64,000 nucleotides of DNA from Nocardioides gansuensis (GCF_003076135.1 NZ_QDGZ01000003.1:1-64000), one strand, 5' to 3'; counted from the stretch's first letter, positions 37,880 to 51,537 are shown. Numbers and translations: made by a program. Notes: generated by a model not told the origin, from the sequence alone.

Positions 37880-38805
37880 TGGCCGGAGGACTCTTCGCTC
37901 TCCTCGACGACGTGGCCGTGCTGGCCAAGATGTCCGCGGCTGCCAGCACCAAGGCGGCGGGCGTGGTCGTCGACGACATGGCGGTCACGCCGCAGTACGT
38001 CCACGGCGTGACGGCCGAGCGCGAGCTGCCGATCATCCGCAGGATCGCGATCGGCTCACTGCGCAACAAGCTGCTCCTCATCCTCCCGGCGGCCTTGCTG
38101 CTCAGCCAGTTCCTGCCATGGCTGCTGACCCCGCTGCTCATGATCGGCGGCACCTACCTGTGCTACGAGGGCGCGGAGAAGATCTGGGAGAAGCTCAGCG
38201 GCCACGAGGAGCACGACCACCTCGCCGTCGAGGAGGGCCCCGACGCCGAGCGGACCATGGTCTCCGGGGCGATCCGCACCGACTTCATCCTCTCCAGCGA
38301 GATCATGGTGATCGCCCTCAACGAGGTCGCGAGCGAGGGCTTCGTCGATCGCGCGATCATCCTCGTCGTGGTGGCCGTCGCGATCACGGTGCTCGTCTAC
38401 GGGCTGGTCGCGCTCATCGTGAAGATGGACGACGTGGGCCTGCGGATGACCGAGCGCGGCTCCTCGACCTCCCAGCGCCTGGGCCACGCGCTCGTCGCCG
38501 GCATGCCCCGGCTGCTCACCGCCCTGTCGACCATCGGCATCGTCGCGATGCTCTGGGTCGGCGGCCACATCCTCCTCGTCGGTGTGGACGAGCTCGGCTG
38601 GCACTCGCCCTACGAGCTGGTGCACCACCTCGAGGAGGCGGTGCACCACGCCGTCCCGGCGGTCGGCTCGTTCCTCGGCTGGGTCGTCAACACCCTCGCG
38701 TCGGCGATCGTCGGCGTCCTCATCGGGGCCGTCGTCGTCGTCGCGATGCACCTCCTGCCGTTCCGCAAGGGCGGCCATCACGTGGAGGAGCCGGAGCAGG
38801 CCTGA
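37879..38805 (+). CDS. DUF808 domain-containing membrane protein (YedI-like)
   Basis: A 308-residue protein matching the DUF808 family from end to end: [54 protein letters not shown] and [19 protein letters not shown]. About six helices are predicted. The function is unknown; a transporter-like role is assumed for YedI relatives. Confidence 0.88.
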   Translation: MAGGLFALLDDVAVLAKMSAAASTKAAGVVVDDMAVTPQYVHGVTAERELPIIRRIAIGSLRNKLLLILPAALLLSQFLPWLLTPLLMIGGTYLCYEGAEKIWEKLSGHEEHDHLAVEEGPDAERTMVSGAIRTDFILSSEIMVIALNEVASEGFVDRAIILVVVAVAITVLVYGLVALIVKMDDVGLRMTERGSSTSQRLGHALVAGMPRLLTALSTIGIVAMLWVGGHILLVGVDELGWHSPYELVHHLEEAVHHAVPAVGSFLGWVVNTLASAIVGVLIGAVVVVAMHLLPFRKGGHHVEEPEQA

Positions 38806-38890
38806 GGATTCTGCGTTCGACTCGGCAGAGTCCTACCCTCGGACGAAGGGGCGCGGCAGCGCGCAGTCACAATCGCGAGGGGAACCACTG

Positions 38891-40336
<1,446 letters not shown>

Positions 40337-40349
40337 GCCGGCGGGCTGG

Positions 40350-40355
40350 CAGACT
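40350..40355 (+). promoter_or_regulatory. -10-like element before mtrA
   Basis: CAGACT with 6 nt to ATG 40362; a weaker match than the TAG-type boxes. Confidence 0.35.
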
Positions 40356-40361
40356 GGCGGC

Positions 40362-41060
40362 ATGACCCCGTCCGCTGACACCAGGGGCAGCATCCTCGTC
40401 GTCGACGACGACGCCTCCCTGGCCGAGATGCTGTCGCTCGTCCTCCGCCAGGAGGGCTTCGACAGTCGTCTCGTCGGCCGCGGCGACGAGGCGATGGAGG
40501 CGTTCCGCGCCTACCGGCCGGACCTGGTGCTCCTGGACCTGATGCTGCCCGGCAAGGACGGCATCGACGTCTGCAAGGAGATCCGGGCCGAGTCGGGTGT
40601 GCCGATCGTGATGCTCACCGCCAAGGGCGACACGGTCGACGTCGTGCTGGGCCTCGAGTCCGGCGCCGACGACTACATCGTCAAGCCGTTCAAGCCCAAG
40701 GAGCTCATCGCGCGTGTCCGGGCGCGGGTGCGTCGGCTCGACGCACCCGCCTCGGAGTCGCTCACGATCGGCGACCTGGCCATCGACGTCGCCGGGCACT
40801 CCGTGACTCGCGACGGCAAGCCGGTGAGCCTCACGCCGCTCGAGTTCGACCTCCTCGTCTGCCTGGCGCGCAAGCCGTGGCAAGTGTTCACCCGCGAGGT
40901 GCTGCTCGAGCGGGTGTGGGGCTACCGCCACAGCGCCGACACGCGGCTCGTCAACGTGCACGTCCAGCGGCTGCGTTCCAAGATCGAGCACGACCCGGAG
41001 AACCCCGAGATCGTCGTGACGGTGCGGGGAGTGGGCTACAAGGCCGGCCCGCCGTCCTAG
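40362..41060 (+). CDS. mtrA: two-component response regulator MtrA
   Basis: A 232-residue OmpR-family regulator: receiver domain with ILVVDDD, phosphoacceptor D59 in LVLLDLMLPGKDG, switch T and K108 in MLTAKG / IVKPFKPKEL, and the winged-helix C terminus (LTPLEFDLLVCLARKPWQVF, RLVNVHVQRLRSKIEHD). Sequence and location before mtrB-lpqB identify MtrA, which in actinobacteria controls division and wall-hydrolase genes. Candidate target-like repeats occur at 15033 and 23471. Confidence 0.96.
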   Translation: MTPSADTRGSILVVDDDASLAEMLSLVLRQEGFDSRLVGRGDEAMEAFRAYRPDLVLLDLMLPGKDGIDVCKEIRAESGVPIVMLTAKGDTVDVVLGLESGADDYIVKPFKPKELIARVRARVRRLDAPASESLTIGDLAIDVAGHSVTRDGKPVSLTPLEFDLLVCLARKPWQVFTREVLLERVWGYRHSADTRLVNVHVQRLRSKIEHDPENPEIVVTVRGVGYKAGPPS

Positions 41061-41067
41061 GCCAGCC

Positions 41068-42687
41068 ATGAGCACTACGCCGCGGCTCCCTCCTGTCCCC
41101 GAACGCGCGTCGTACGCCCTCCGCCGGGGGCTCACCTTCTGGCGCCGGTCGGTGCAGGCGCGCGTCGTGGCCAGCACGGTGCTGCTCTCGGCCGCGGTCG
41201 TGGGGATCGTCGGCTGGTTCCTGATGCAGCAGACGCGCGACGGCCTGCTGGACCACCGCGTCGACCAGGTGGTGGCGGAGGCGGAGAACGAGACCGCCGA
41301 CGCACGCAACCGGCTGGCCTACGCGCCGGGGACCGAGGTCGACGAGTCGGAGCAGCAGGAGGACCTCGTCGAGCCGATCATCGCGCGCGGCGCGACGCGG
41401 GGCTTCGCCGTCGTGCTGGCGCCGGCCGTCGGCAGCGGCCGGCTCGCCGAGGGTGGCGCCAAGTTCACCCAGGGCCTGGACACCTCGAGCGTGCCCGACA
41501 ACCTCCAGCAGCACTTCGACCAGCCCGCGCCCACGGCCTGGACCTACACCACGATCCGCACCACCCGCGCCGTGCCCGGCCTTCCGGAGGGCCCCGGCAT
41601 CGTCGTCGGCAGCCAGGTGACCCTGCCGGCCGACGACCAGACCTACACCCTCTACTACCTCTACTCCCTCGACGACGAGGAGGAGACCCTGGCGCTCGTC
41701 GAGCGGGCCCTCCTCACCGCCGGCGTGCTGCTCCTCCTGCTGGTCGCCGGGCTCACCTGGCTGGTCGCCCGCCAGGTCGTGACGCCCGTGCGGATGGCCC
41801 GCCGGGTGGCCGAGCGGCTCGCGGCCGGTCAGCTGCAGGAGAGACTGCGGGTGACCGGCGAGGACGACCTGGCCCGGCTGGCCACGTCCTTCAACCAGAT
41901 GGCCTCCAACCTCCAGCGGCAGATCCGCCAGCTGGAGGAGCTCAGCCGCCTGCAGCGACGCTTCGTGTCCGACGTCTCCCACGAGCTGCGCACCCCGCTC
42001 ACGACCGTGCGGATGGCGGGCGACGTCCTCCACGACGCGCGCGCCAGCTTCGACCCGATGACCGCACGGGCCGCCGAGCTGCTCCAGACCGAGCTGGACC
42101 GCTTCGAGACGCTGCTCTCCGACCTGCTCGAGATCAGCCGGTTCGACGCCGGCGCGGCCGTGCTCGAGGTCGAAGACGTCAACCTGGTCGACGTCGCCCG
42201 GCGGGTGGTCGACATGACCAGCGCCCTGGCGGAGCAGCGGGACACGCGCGTCATCGTCATCGACCCGGGTCACCTCTGCCTCGCGGAGGCCGACGTACGC
42301 CGGGTGGAGCGGATCGTCCGCAACCTGGTCACCAACGCGATCGACCACGCGGAGTCGCACGACGTGCACGTGCTCGTCGAGGGCGACGACCACGCGGCCG
42401 CGATCGCGGTGCGCGACCACGGGGTCGGTCTCGGTCCGGGCGAGTCCGCGATGGTCTTCAACCGGTTCTGGCGTGCCGACCCCGCCCGGGCCCGGACCAG
42501 CGGCGGCACCGGCCTCGGCCTCTCGATCGCGCTCGAGGACACCCACCTGCACGGCGGGTGGCTGCAGGCCTGGGGCCGCCCCGGGGAGGGCGCCCAGTTC
42601 CGCCTCACCCTGCCGCGGCGGCTCAGCCAGCCGTTGCGCCACAGCCCGCTGCCGCTGGTGCCGCAGGATGACCGGGAGCCGGCATGA
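41068..42687 (+). CDS. mtrB: two-component sensor histidine kinase MtrB
   Basis: A 539-residue membrane kinase: helices at about 33-53 and 214-236 flanking an extracytoplasmic sensor of about 160 residues, a HAMP domain (about 237-290), the phosphoacceptor H305 in FVSDVSHELRTPLTTVRM, then N box RNLVTNAIDHAE, G1 DHGVGLGP, F box and G2 GGTGLGLSIA. Starts 7 bp after mtrA and overlaps lpqB by 4 bp; the three genes form one operon. Confidence 0.96.
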   Translation: MSTTPRLPPVPERASYALRRGLTFWRRSVQARVVASTVLLSAAVVGIVGWFLMQQTRDGLLDHRVDQVVAEAENETADARNRLAYAPGTEVDESEQQEDLVEPIIARGATRGFAVVLAPAVGSGRLAEGGAKFTQGLDTSSVPDNLQQHFDQPAPTAWTYTTIRTTRAVPGLPEGPGIVVGSQVTLPADDQTYTLYYLYSLDDEEETLALVERALLTAGVLLLLLVAGLTWLVARQVVTPVRMARRVAERLAAGQLQERLRVTGEDDLARLATSFNQMASNLQRQIRQLEELSRLQRRFVSDVSHELRTPLTTVRMAGDVLHDARASFDPMTARAAELLQTELDRFETLLSDLLEISRFDAGAAVLEVEDVNLVDVARRVVDMTSALAEQRDTRVIVIDPGHLCLAEADVRRVERIVRNLVTNAIDHAESHDVHVLVEGDDHAAAIAVRDHGVGLGPGESAMVFNRFWRADPARARTSGGTGLGLSIALEDTHLHGGWLQAWGRPGEGAQFRLTLPRRLSQPLRHSPLPLVPQDDREPA

Positions 42688-44408
42688 CCCGCGCGCTGAG
42701 GCTGCTCGTGGCCCTGCTGCTCCTGGCCGGGCTGGCGGGGTGCGTCCGGATGCCCAGCGAGGGTCCCGTGGAGGCCCGCACCGGATCGGGGCGCCCGCCG
42801 GAGACGCCCAGGCTCTACTTCGACCCCAGGCCGCCGCAGCCGGGGGAGACCCCCTCGGAGATCGTCACCCACTTCCTCGAGGCGATGACCGCGACACCGA
42901 TCAAGACAAGTGTGGCGCGGCAGTTCCTCTCCACCTCTGCCCAGGAGGCCTGGCGGCCCGAGAAGGCCATCCTCACCTACGCCGAGGCCGGTGAGCCGCT
43001 GGGCGACCTCGAGGTCGCCCAGCCGCTGGCAGGAATCAACCGCTATGACGACCGGGGGGCCTGGCAGGGACGCGGCGCCGCGCACACGCTGCGGTTCGCG
43101 ATGGTCCAGGAGGACGGGGAGTGGCGCATCGACCGGGCGCCGGACGCGGTCATCGTGCCCGAGGGCTGGTTCGCCGACTGGTACCAGCGCGTCTCGCTCC
43201 ACTTCTTCGACCCGACGGCCCAGATCCTGGTGCCCGAGCCGGTCTACGTGCCGGTGGGCGACCAGTCGGGCGCCGCGATGGTCCGCGGCCTGCTCGCGGA
43301 CCCGTCCGACGGCCCGCAGGTGGCGCGCACGTTCTTCCCGCCGGGCTTCGACGAGGGCCTCTCGGTCCCCATCACCCCGGGGGGCATCGCGGAGGTGACC
43401 CTCTCGGGCGGCGACCCGGGTGCGCTGGACGAGGCGACCACGCACCGCATGCTCGCCCAGCTGGTGTGGACGCTTCGGCAGGATCCACGCGTCAGCGCGG
43501 TCCAGGTCACCGTCGGCGACCGTGAGCTGGGCCTGCCGGGCGGTCCCACGCAGGTCCGGCTCGACGTGGGCGCGGCCTACGACCCCACCGGCGCCCAGGC
43601 GACCGGCGACCTCTTCGGCCTGCTCGACGGTCGCCTCGTGCGCGGCTCCGCGGATGGCTTCGAGCCCACGGCCGGGCCGCTCGGCGCCGCCCAGCTGAGC
43701 ATCCGGTCGGTGGGTGTCGACCTCGCGGGCGAGCGCGCGGCCGCCGTGGCAGCCGACGGCCGGTCCGTGCTGGTCGCGCCGGTCGACGACGGCGAGGACG
43801 CGGCGGTCCAGGTCGTGAGCGGGGCCCGCGACCTGCTCCCGCCGCACTGGGACTTCGCCGACCGGCTGTGGCTGGTCGACCGCAACCGGGGCAGCGCCCG
43901 CGTGCAGTACGTCGTGGGTGAGCGGTCGCGGCGGGTCGCGATCGACGTGCCCGGCATCACCGGCAGGCAGGTCCGTCACTTCCTCGTCTCGCGCGACGGC
44001 AGCCGCCTGGTCGCGGTGGTGCGCACCCGGGCCGGTGACCGGGTCCGGGTGAGCCGGCTCCTGCACGACGAGCGGGGCCGGGTCCTCCGGGCGACCCGGG
44101 CCCGCGGCATCGCACCGGGGCTGGCAGCCGAGCGCATCAGCGACCTGGGGTGGCGCTCGCCCACGGCGGTGTCGGTGCTCATCAACGACGAGCTCTCACA
44201 GGTGCGCACGGTGTCGGTCGAGGGCGCTCCGGAGGAGGTGCTGACACCGACCCGGCTGCGGGGCCGCACGAGCCGGCTGGTCACGTCGCCGGTGGAGGGG
44301 GCGGGCGTCTACGCCGTCGGCGGCTCCACGATCACCGACATGGCCTCGCCCGACCTGGACCTGGCCGCCCTGCCCGACGGGATGGAGTTCCTGACCTACG
44401 TCGGCTGA
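42684..44408 (+). CDS. lpqB: lipoprotein LpqB
   Basis: A 574-residue lipoprotein with signal peptide ending in the lipobox LAGC (C20). The GerMN-like and beta-propeller-like LpqB regions follow. It is the conserved accessory of MtrAB, thought to modulate MtrB sensing at the outer face of the membrane. The ATG overlaps the mtrB stop. Confidence 0.93.
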   Translation: MTRALRLLVALLLLAGLAGCVRMPSEGPVEARTGSGRPPETPRLYFDPRPPQPGETPSEIVTHFLEAMTATPIKTSVARQFLSTSAQEAWRPEKAILTYAEAGEPLGDLEVAQPLAGINRYDDRGAWQGRGAAHTLRFAMVQEDGEWRIDRAPDAVIVPEGWFADWYQRVSLHFFDPTAQILVPEPVYVPVGDQSGAAMVRGLLADPSDGPQVARTFFPPGFDEGLSVPITPGGIAEVTLSGGDPGALDEATTHRMLAQLVWTLRQDPRVSAVQVTVGDRELGLPGGPTQVRLDVGAAYDPTGAQATGDLFGLLDGRLVRGSADGFEPTAGPLGAAQLSIRSVGVDLAGERAAAVAADGRSVLVAPVDDGEDAAVQVVSGARDLLPPHWDFADRLWLVDRNRGSARVQYVVGERSRRVAIDVPGITGRQVRHFLVSRDGSRLVAVVRTRAGDRVRVSRLLHDERGRVLRATRARGIAPGLAAERISDLGWRSPTAVSVLINDELSQVRTVSVEGAPEEVLTPTRLRGRTSRLVTSPVEGAGVYAVGGSTITDMASPDLDLAALPDGMEFLTYVG

Positions 44409-44467
44409 TCCACAGGCCGGCCGGGTGCCGGTTGAGATCACAGGCCCCGTGCTGGTGGCATGGCCGG

Positions 44468-45199
44468 GTGCGTGACGCCCTCGTCGACCTGGTGACCGGC
44501 AGCTCCTGCGTGGGCTGCGCGAGGCCCGGGCGCCTGCTGTGCCCGTCCTGCCGTGCCGCCCTGCCGACGTCGGCCTCCGTGCGCTGGCCGACGCCCGTCC
44601 CGCCGGGCCTGGCCGTCCCGTGGGCGACGGGGGAGTACGCCGAGGCGCTGAGGGCGATGGTCGTGGGACACAAGGACGAGGGCCAGCTCGTGCTGCGGCG
44701 GCCGCTGGGCGCGCTGCTCGCGACGGCCGTCCGGGCAGCGGTCGTCCACCTGCCTCCGGGTGACCCGATCGTCCTCGTGCCGGTGCCGTCCCGGCCGGGC
44801 TCGCGCCGGCGCCGGGGCTACGACCCGACGGGGGCGCTGGTGCGCTCCGCGGAGCGGGCGATGCGGCAGGAGCGGCACGTCGTGGTGGCCGACCTCCTGG
44901 TGTCGCGTGGCGGCGTGCGCGACCAGGCCGGGCTCGGCGCGGCCGACCGCACGGCCAACCTCACGGGGTCGATGACGTGCCCCTCGCCGCGGCTGCGGCG
45001 CCTCGCCCGGCTGGTGCCGCGGGCCCGCGTGGTCGTGTGCGACGACGTGCTGACGACCGGCGCGACGGCTCGCGAGGCGCAGCGCGCGCTCGAGTCCGTG
45101 GGGCTCCACGTGGCCGCGATCGCGGTCGTGGCGGCGACGCGCAGGCGACGTACGGATGAATCCTCCGGCACGCTTTCAACGACCGGCCGCGACCTGTAG
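44468..45199 (+). CDS. comF: ComF family phosphoribosyltransferase-like protein
   Basis: A 243-residue ComF-type protein: an N-terminal zinc knuckle (SCVGCARPGRLLCPSC) and a PRTase domain with the PRPP motif VVVCDDVLTTGATAREA, plus VPVPSRPGSRRRRGYDPTG. In competent bacteria ComF works in DNA uptake; here there is no sign of a com operon and a nucleotide-salvage role is equally possible. GTG 44468 is chosen. Its stop codon overlaps the -10 box of the downstream RNA. Confidence 0.85.
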   Translation: MRDALVDLVTGSSCVGCARPGRLLCPSCRAALPTSASVRWPTPVPPGLAVPWATGEYAEALRAMVVGHKDEGQLVLRRPLGALLATAVRAAVVHLPPGDPIVLVPVPSRPGSRRRRGYDPTGALVRSAERAMRQERHVVVADLLVSRGGVRDQAGLGAADRTANLTGSMTCPSPRLRRLARLVPRARVVVCDDVLTTGATAREAQRALESVGLHVAAIAVVAATRRRRTDESSGTLSTTGRDL

Positions 45200-45202
45200 C
45201 GT
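45197..45202 (+). promoter_or_regulatory. -10 element of the hpf-upstream RNA
   Basis: TAGCGT, 6 nt upstream of 45209, the first base of the terminal stem. It overlaps the comF stop TAG. Confidence 0.5.
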
Positions 45203-45208
45203 CTGTGC

Positions 45209-45494
45209 ATGGAGTCCGTCCGGGTCCGTGGTTGCGTCACCCGGAGCACCGCGCGCCAAGCGCGGGGAGACGGGTGGCTAGCCGATGCCAGTCGCAGGCG
45301 AAACGGTCCACGTAAGTCCGGCCCACCCTCACCGGTGGCCGGGCGATCACGGTGCGGCTTAGACGTAAGTCCTGCCTCGGTCCCGCCGTCAGACACGGTG
45401 AAGCCCGGGAGAAGGCCGGTAGTGACGGAGAAGTTGCGGAAGCCTCAGCAGGCGACTGTGGGGACGAAGACCAGGTCGGCCGGGCGGACTCCAT
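45209..45494 (+). ncRNA. structured RNA upstream of hpf, probable raiA-motif RNA
   Basis: The 5' segment 45209-45223 pairs with 45480-45494 over 15 bp (one G-U), closing a domain of about 285 nt. Inside are nested helices: CACCCG/CGGGTG (45238-45243 with 45271-45276) around CCGCGC/GCGCGG (45249-45265), a long hairpin 45318-45342, CCGTCA/TGACGG (45386-45391 with 45423-45428), and the 10-mer ACGTAAGTCC twice (45310-45319, 45363-45372). No ORF of note fills it. The raiA RNA motif is known upstream of hpf/raiA genes in actinobacteria and firmicutes; the match is by location and size, not by alignment. A separate trans-acting RNA is also possible because a stretch of about 60 nt follows before the hpf start. 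Confidence 0.72.
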
Positions 45495-45555
45495 CCCACC
45501 CTGCTCACATGCGGGTGAGGACGATCGAGGGGCAACCCACGCTACGGAGGTTCAG

Positions 45556-46182
45556 ATGGATGTTGTGGTCACCGGACGGCACTGCGAGGTGTCGGAGAGG
45601 TTTCGCGAACACGTCTCAGAGAAGCTCAGTCGACTGGAGAAGCACGATCATCGGATCATCCGGGTCCAGGTCGAGGTCGAGGTCGAGCGCAACCCCCGCC
45701 AGCACGATCACGCGACGCGCGTGGAGCTGACCGCCTTCTCCAAGGGCCCGGTGATCCGGGCGGAGGCGGCTGCCGAGGACAAGATGAGCGCCCTCGACCT
45801 GGCGCTCGACAAGATGGCCTCGCAGATGCGCAAGGCTGCCGACCGGCGCCGCGTGCACCGCGGCCGGCACACGCCCGTGTCCGTGGGCCAGGCGCTCGCC
45901 AGCGGCGCCGGTGCGCTGGTCGGCAGCGAAGCCGCGCCCGACGAGGACGTGGTCACCGATCGCCAGGTGGGTCCGATCACGGTGACCGGCGACGGACCCC
46001 TCGTCGTCCGGGAGAAGACGCACGCCGCCACCCCGATGACCCTCGACCAGGCGCTCTACGAGATGGAGCTCGTCGGCCACGACTTCTACCTGTTCGTCGA
46101 CAAGGAGAGCGAGCGGCCCTCGGTGGTCTACCGCCGCCGGGGCTACGACTACGGCGTCATCTCCCTGGACCTCGGGGACTGA
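45556..46182 (+). CDS. hpf: ribosome hibernation-promoting factor, long form
   Basis: A 208-residue long HPF (RaiA family). The N-terminal domain (MDVVVTGRHCEVSERFREHV, ...KLSRLEKHD, RVELTAFSKGPVIRAEAAAE, DMYSALDLALDKM-like DKMSALDLALDKMASQMRKA) binds the 30S subunit. A linker and the C-terminal dimerisation domain (TPMTLDQALYEMELVGHDFY, then VVYRRRGYDYGVISL) make 100S ribosomes in stationary phase. ACGGAGG is a clear ribosome binding site 5 nt before the ATG. The structured RNA upstream is the likely point of control. Confidence 0.95.
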   Translation: MDVVVTGRHCEVSERFREHVSEKLSRLEKHDHRIIRVQVEVEVERNPRQHDHATRVELTAFSKGPVIRAEAAAEDKMSALDLALDKMASQMRKAADRRRVHRGRHTPVSVGQALASGAGALVGSEAAPDEDVVTDRQVGPITVTGDGPLVVREKTHAATPMTLDQALYEMELVGHDFYLFVDKESERPSVVYRRRGYDYGVISLDLGD

Positions 46183-46222
46183 TGCACGGCCCTTCTTCGT
46201 CTCGGCCACGTCCCGCGTCTGA

Positions 46223-46228
46223 CATGAT
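46223..46228 (+). promoter_or_regulatory. -10 element of leaderless response-regulator promoter
   Basis: CATGAT with 7 nt to GTG 46236. The same CATGAT sequence and spacing class is used at 1329-1334. Confidence 0.4.
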
Positions 46229-46235
46229 GCGGGAC

Positions 46236-46931
46236 GTGACCGAGGCGACTCCCACCGAGACCAGACCGACGGGCGGCGAGCCGATCCGGGTCCTCGTCGT
46301 CGATGACCAGGAGCTGTTCCGCCGGGGCCTTGTCATGCTGCTCCGCCAGGACGCCGACATCGAGGTCGTCGGTGAGGCCGGCGACGGCATGGCGGCGACC
46401 GACTTCGCCGAGAGCCTCGCGCCCGACGTCGTGCTCCTCGACGTCCGGATGCCCAAGCGCACCGGTGTCGAGGCGTGCCGTGCGATCAAGGAGGCCGTGC
46501 CGTCGGCCAAGATCATCATGCTGACGGTCTCCGACGAGGAGGCTGACCTCTACGACACCGTGAAGAACGGCGCGTCGGGCTACCTCCTCAAGGACTCCTC
46601 GATCGACGAGGTCGCCCAGGCCATCCGGGTGGTCCATGAGGGACAGTCGCTGATCAGCCCGTCCATGGCGGTGAAGCTGATCGACGAGTTCAAGTCGATG
46701 TCCAAGCCGGAGAAGGCACAGGGTCCGGGCTTCAAGCTCACCGACCGCGAGCTCGAGGTGCTGCGGCTGGTCGCCAAGGGGATGAACAACCGCGATGTGG
46801 CCAAGGCGCTGTTCATCTCCGAGAACACGGTGAAGAACCACGTCCGCAACATCCTGGAGAAGCTGCAGCTGCACTCGCGCATGGAGGCGGTCATGTTCGC
46901 CATGCGGGAGAAGCTCCTCGACCTGCCCTGA
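46236..46931 (+). CDS. NarL/LuxR-family response regulator
   Basis: A protein of about 231 residues: receiver domain (IRVLVVDDQELFRRGLVMLL, VVLLDVRMPKRTGVE with the phosphoacceptor Asp, MLTVSDEE, YLLKDSS) and a C-terminal LuxR HTH (LTDRELEVLRLVAKGMNNRD, VAKALFISENTVKNHVRNIL). No kinase gene is adjacent, so it is an orphan. It lies between hpf and secA as in other actinobacteria. GTG 46236 is preferred by promoter spacing; ATG codons at 46224/46227 are alternatives. Confidence 0.9.
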   Translation: MTEATPTETRPTGGEPIRVLVVDDQELFRRGLVMLLRQDADIEVVGEAGDGMAATDFAESLAPDVVLLDVRMPKRTGVEACRAIKEAVPSAKIIMLTVSDEEADLYDTVKNGASGYLLKDSSIDEVAQAIRVVHEGQSLISPSMAVKLIDEFKSMSKPEKAQGPGFKLTDRELEVLRLVAKGMNNRDVAKALFISENTVKNHVRNILEKLQLHSRMEAVMFAMREKLLDLP

Positions 46932-46933
46932 CG

Positions 46934-48163
46934 GTGGCCCAGACACTCACGCGCCCCCAGGCGCGACGCATCGCCCTAGCCGCCCAGGGGTTCTGCGACC
47001 GCCCGCACGCCACGCCCACCATGCGCACCCTGGAGCGCACGGTGGGGCGCACCGGCGTGCTGCAGGTGGACTCCGTCAACGTGCTTCAGCGCGCGCACTT
47101 CATGCCGCTCTACTCCCGGATGGGCCCCTACGACGTGTCGCTCCTAGCCCGCGCGCAGTCCGCCCGTGCACGGCAGCCGCGGCGGCTGGTGGAGTACTGG
47201 GCGCACGTGCAGGCGCTGATGCCGGTCGACCTCTGGCCGGTCATGCGGCACCGGATGGACTCCTACCGTGCCCAGCGCGGCAAGTGGGGCTTCACCGCCG
47301 ACCCGATGCTGGAGCCCGCCGTGCTGGCAGCCGTGCGCGAGCGTGGCCCCGTCACGGCGCGCGACCTCGACACCGACTTCAGCGGTCCCCGGATCCGTGA
47401 GCACTGGGGCTGGAACTGGTCGGACGCCCGGAAGGTCCTCGACTACCTCTTCCTCGTCGGCGAGGTCGCCATCGCCGGCCGCAGCCCGCAGTTCGAGGTC
47501 CTGTACGACGTGCCCGAGCGGGTGCTGCCAGCCGAGGTCCTGGCCGCGCCGACCCCGACGCCGGAGGAGGCCGCCGTCGAGCTCGTCCGGCGGGCCGCGC
47601 GGTCCCACGGCGTCGCCAGCGCCGCGTGCCTGGCCGACTACTACCGGCTGCGCCTGCAGCCGGCCCCCGGCGGGCCCAGCGTCCAGGACGCGATCGACGT
47701 GCTGGTCGGGTCGGGCGAGCTCGAGCCGGTGCGCGTGGAGGGCTGGCGCCGCGCGGCGTACCTCCATCGCGACGCACGGCTGCCGCGCAGCGTGGGCGCC
47801 CGCACCCTGCTCAGCCCGTTCGACCCGGTGGTGTGGGAGCGGTCCCGCACCGAGGCGCTCTTCGACTTCCGCTACCGGATCGAGATCTACGTGCCCGCCG
47901 AGAAGAGGGTGCACGGCTACTACGTGCTCCCGTTCCTGCTCGGCGACCGGATCGCCGCCCGCGTCGACCTCAAGGCCGACCGTGCGGAGCGGCGGCTGCT
48001 CGTGCGGGCCGCGCACCTCGAGCCCGGCGCCCCCGACGGGACGCCGGAGCAGCTGTGGGCCGAGCTGCACCGGCTGGCGGGCTGGCTCGGCCTCGACCAG
48101 GTGCTGGTGGAGCCGCGCGGCGACCTCGCGCCCGCGCTGAGCGCCGCTTCCGTGCGTAGGTAG
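46934..48163 (+). CDS. YcaQ/AlkZ-like winged-helix DNA glycosylase family protein
   Basis: A 409-residue protein of the HTH_42/YcaQ family, whose members unhook interstrand DNA cross-links. The catalytic-loop QVD (QVDSVNVLQRAHFMPLYSRM) lies near residue 42. LLSPFDPVVWERSRTEALFD, YRIEIYVPAEKRVHGYYVLP and FLLGDRIAARVDLKADR are the C-terminal family blocks. GTG start 2 nt after the response regulator, suggesting cotranscription. Confidence 0.88.
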   Translation: MAQTLTRPQARRIALAAQGFCDRPHATPTMRTLERTVGRTGVLQVDSVNVLQRAHFMPLYSRMGPYDVSLLARAQSARARQPRRLVEYWAHVQALMPVDLWPVMRHRMDSYRAQRGKWGFTADPMLEPAVLAAVRERGPVTARDLDTDFSGPRIREHWGWNWSDARKVLDYLFLVGEVAIAGRSPQFEVLYDVPERVLPAEVLAAPTPTPEEAAVELVRRAARSHGVASAACLADYYRLRLQPAPGGPSVQDAIDVLVGSGELEPVRVEGWRRAAYLHRDARLPRSVGARTLLSPFDPVVWERSRTEALFDFRYRIEIYVPAEKRVHGYYVLPFLLGDRIAARVDLKADRAERRLLVRAAHLEPGAPDGTPEQLWAELHRLAGWLGLDQVLVEPRGDLAPALSAASVRR

Positions 48164-48214
48164 CATGACCGGTGGCCGTCCGGCCGCCCATCGACCTGCC
48201 TGGAGACCCATCCC

Positions 48215-51072
<2,858 letters not shown>

Positions 51073-51076
<4 letters not shown>

Positions 51077-51537
51077 GCAAACTCCAGCGCGACGCACTGC
51101 CAGCGGTCGCGGACCAGCTCGAACCGGGCCGCGACCGCGCGGCTGCGCTCCCCGTGGCGCACCCGCACGCACGCCTCCAGGACGTCCGGGCAGACCAGGC
51201 TGGTGTGTACGCCGACGACCTGGGGCCGCACGGCTCCGGGTCCTCGGCCCCGGCCCGGCGTCGTCCCGGAGGCCCGGGCCGCCAGCTGCGCCCGGCGGGC
51301 CAGGTCGGCGTAGACGTCGGGATGGGTCCACCGCAGCACCTGGGTGACCGGCCGGTCGCCGCAGGCGATCTCGACGACGGCCTGGAGGTAGCGGTGCGCC
51401 CAGGCGTCGAGCCTGGACCGGGACGGGCGCGGGGGCTCCGGGGGGTCCAGGCGCGGACCCAGGTCGAGGGCGAGGGCGCCCTGGACGGAGGCCACCGGCA
51501 CGGCCGGCAGCGGGATCACGGGAGCGATGTCGGACAC
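51073..51537 (-). CDS. Rv3235 family protein
   Basis: A 154-residue soluble protein with [40 protein letters not shown] and the C terminus [20 protein letters not shown]. It fits the actinobacterial Rv3235 family of unknown function. A GTG start with AGGAG upstream; it follows the LysM gene by 11 bp and is probably in its operon. Tail-to-tail overlap with secA of 4 bp. Confidence 0.8.

Noticed and set aside
38806..38890. Possible SAH riboswitch upstream of sahH
   Set aside because: Only 85 nt, with a single short GCGC hairpin and none of the conserved SAH-riboswitch core that I can recognise; a plain ribosome binding site fits better.
38582..38890. N-terminal extension of sahH into the DUF808 gene
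   Set aside because: Arg/Ser-rich out-of-frame translation of DUF808; the ATG at 38891 has a ribosome binding site and gives the standard SahH N terminus.
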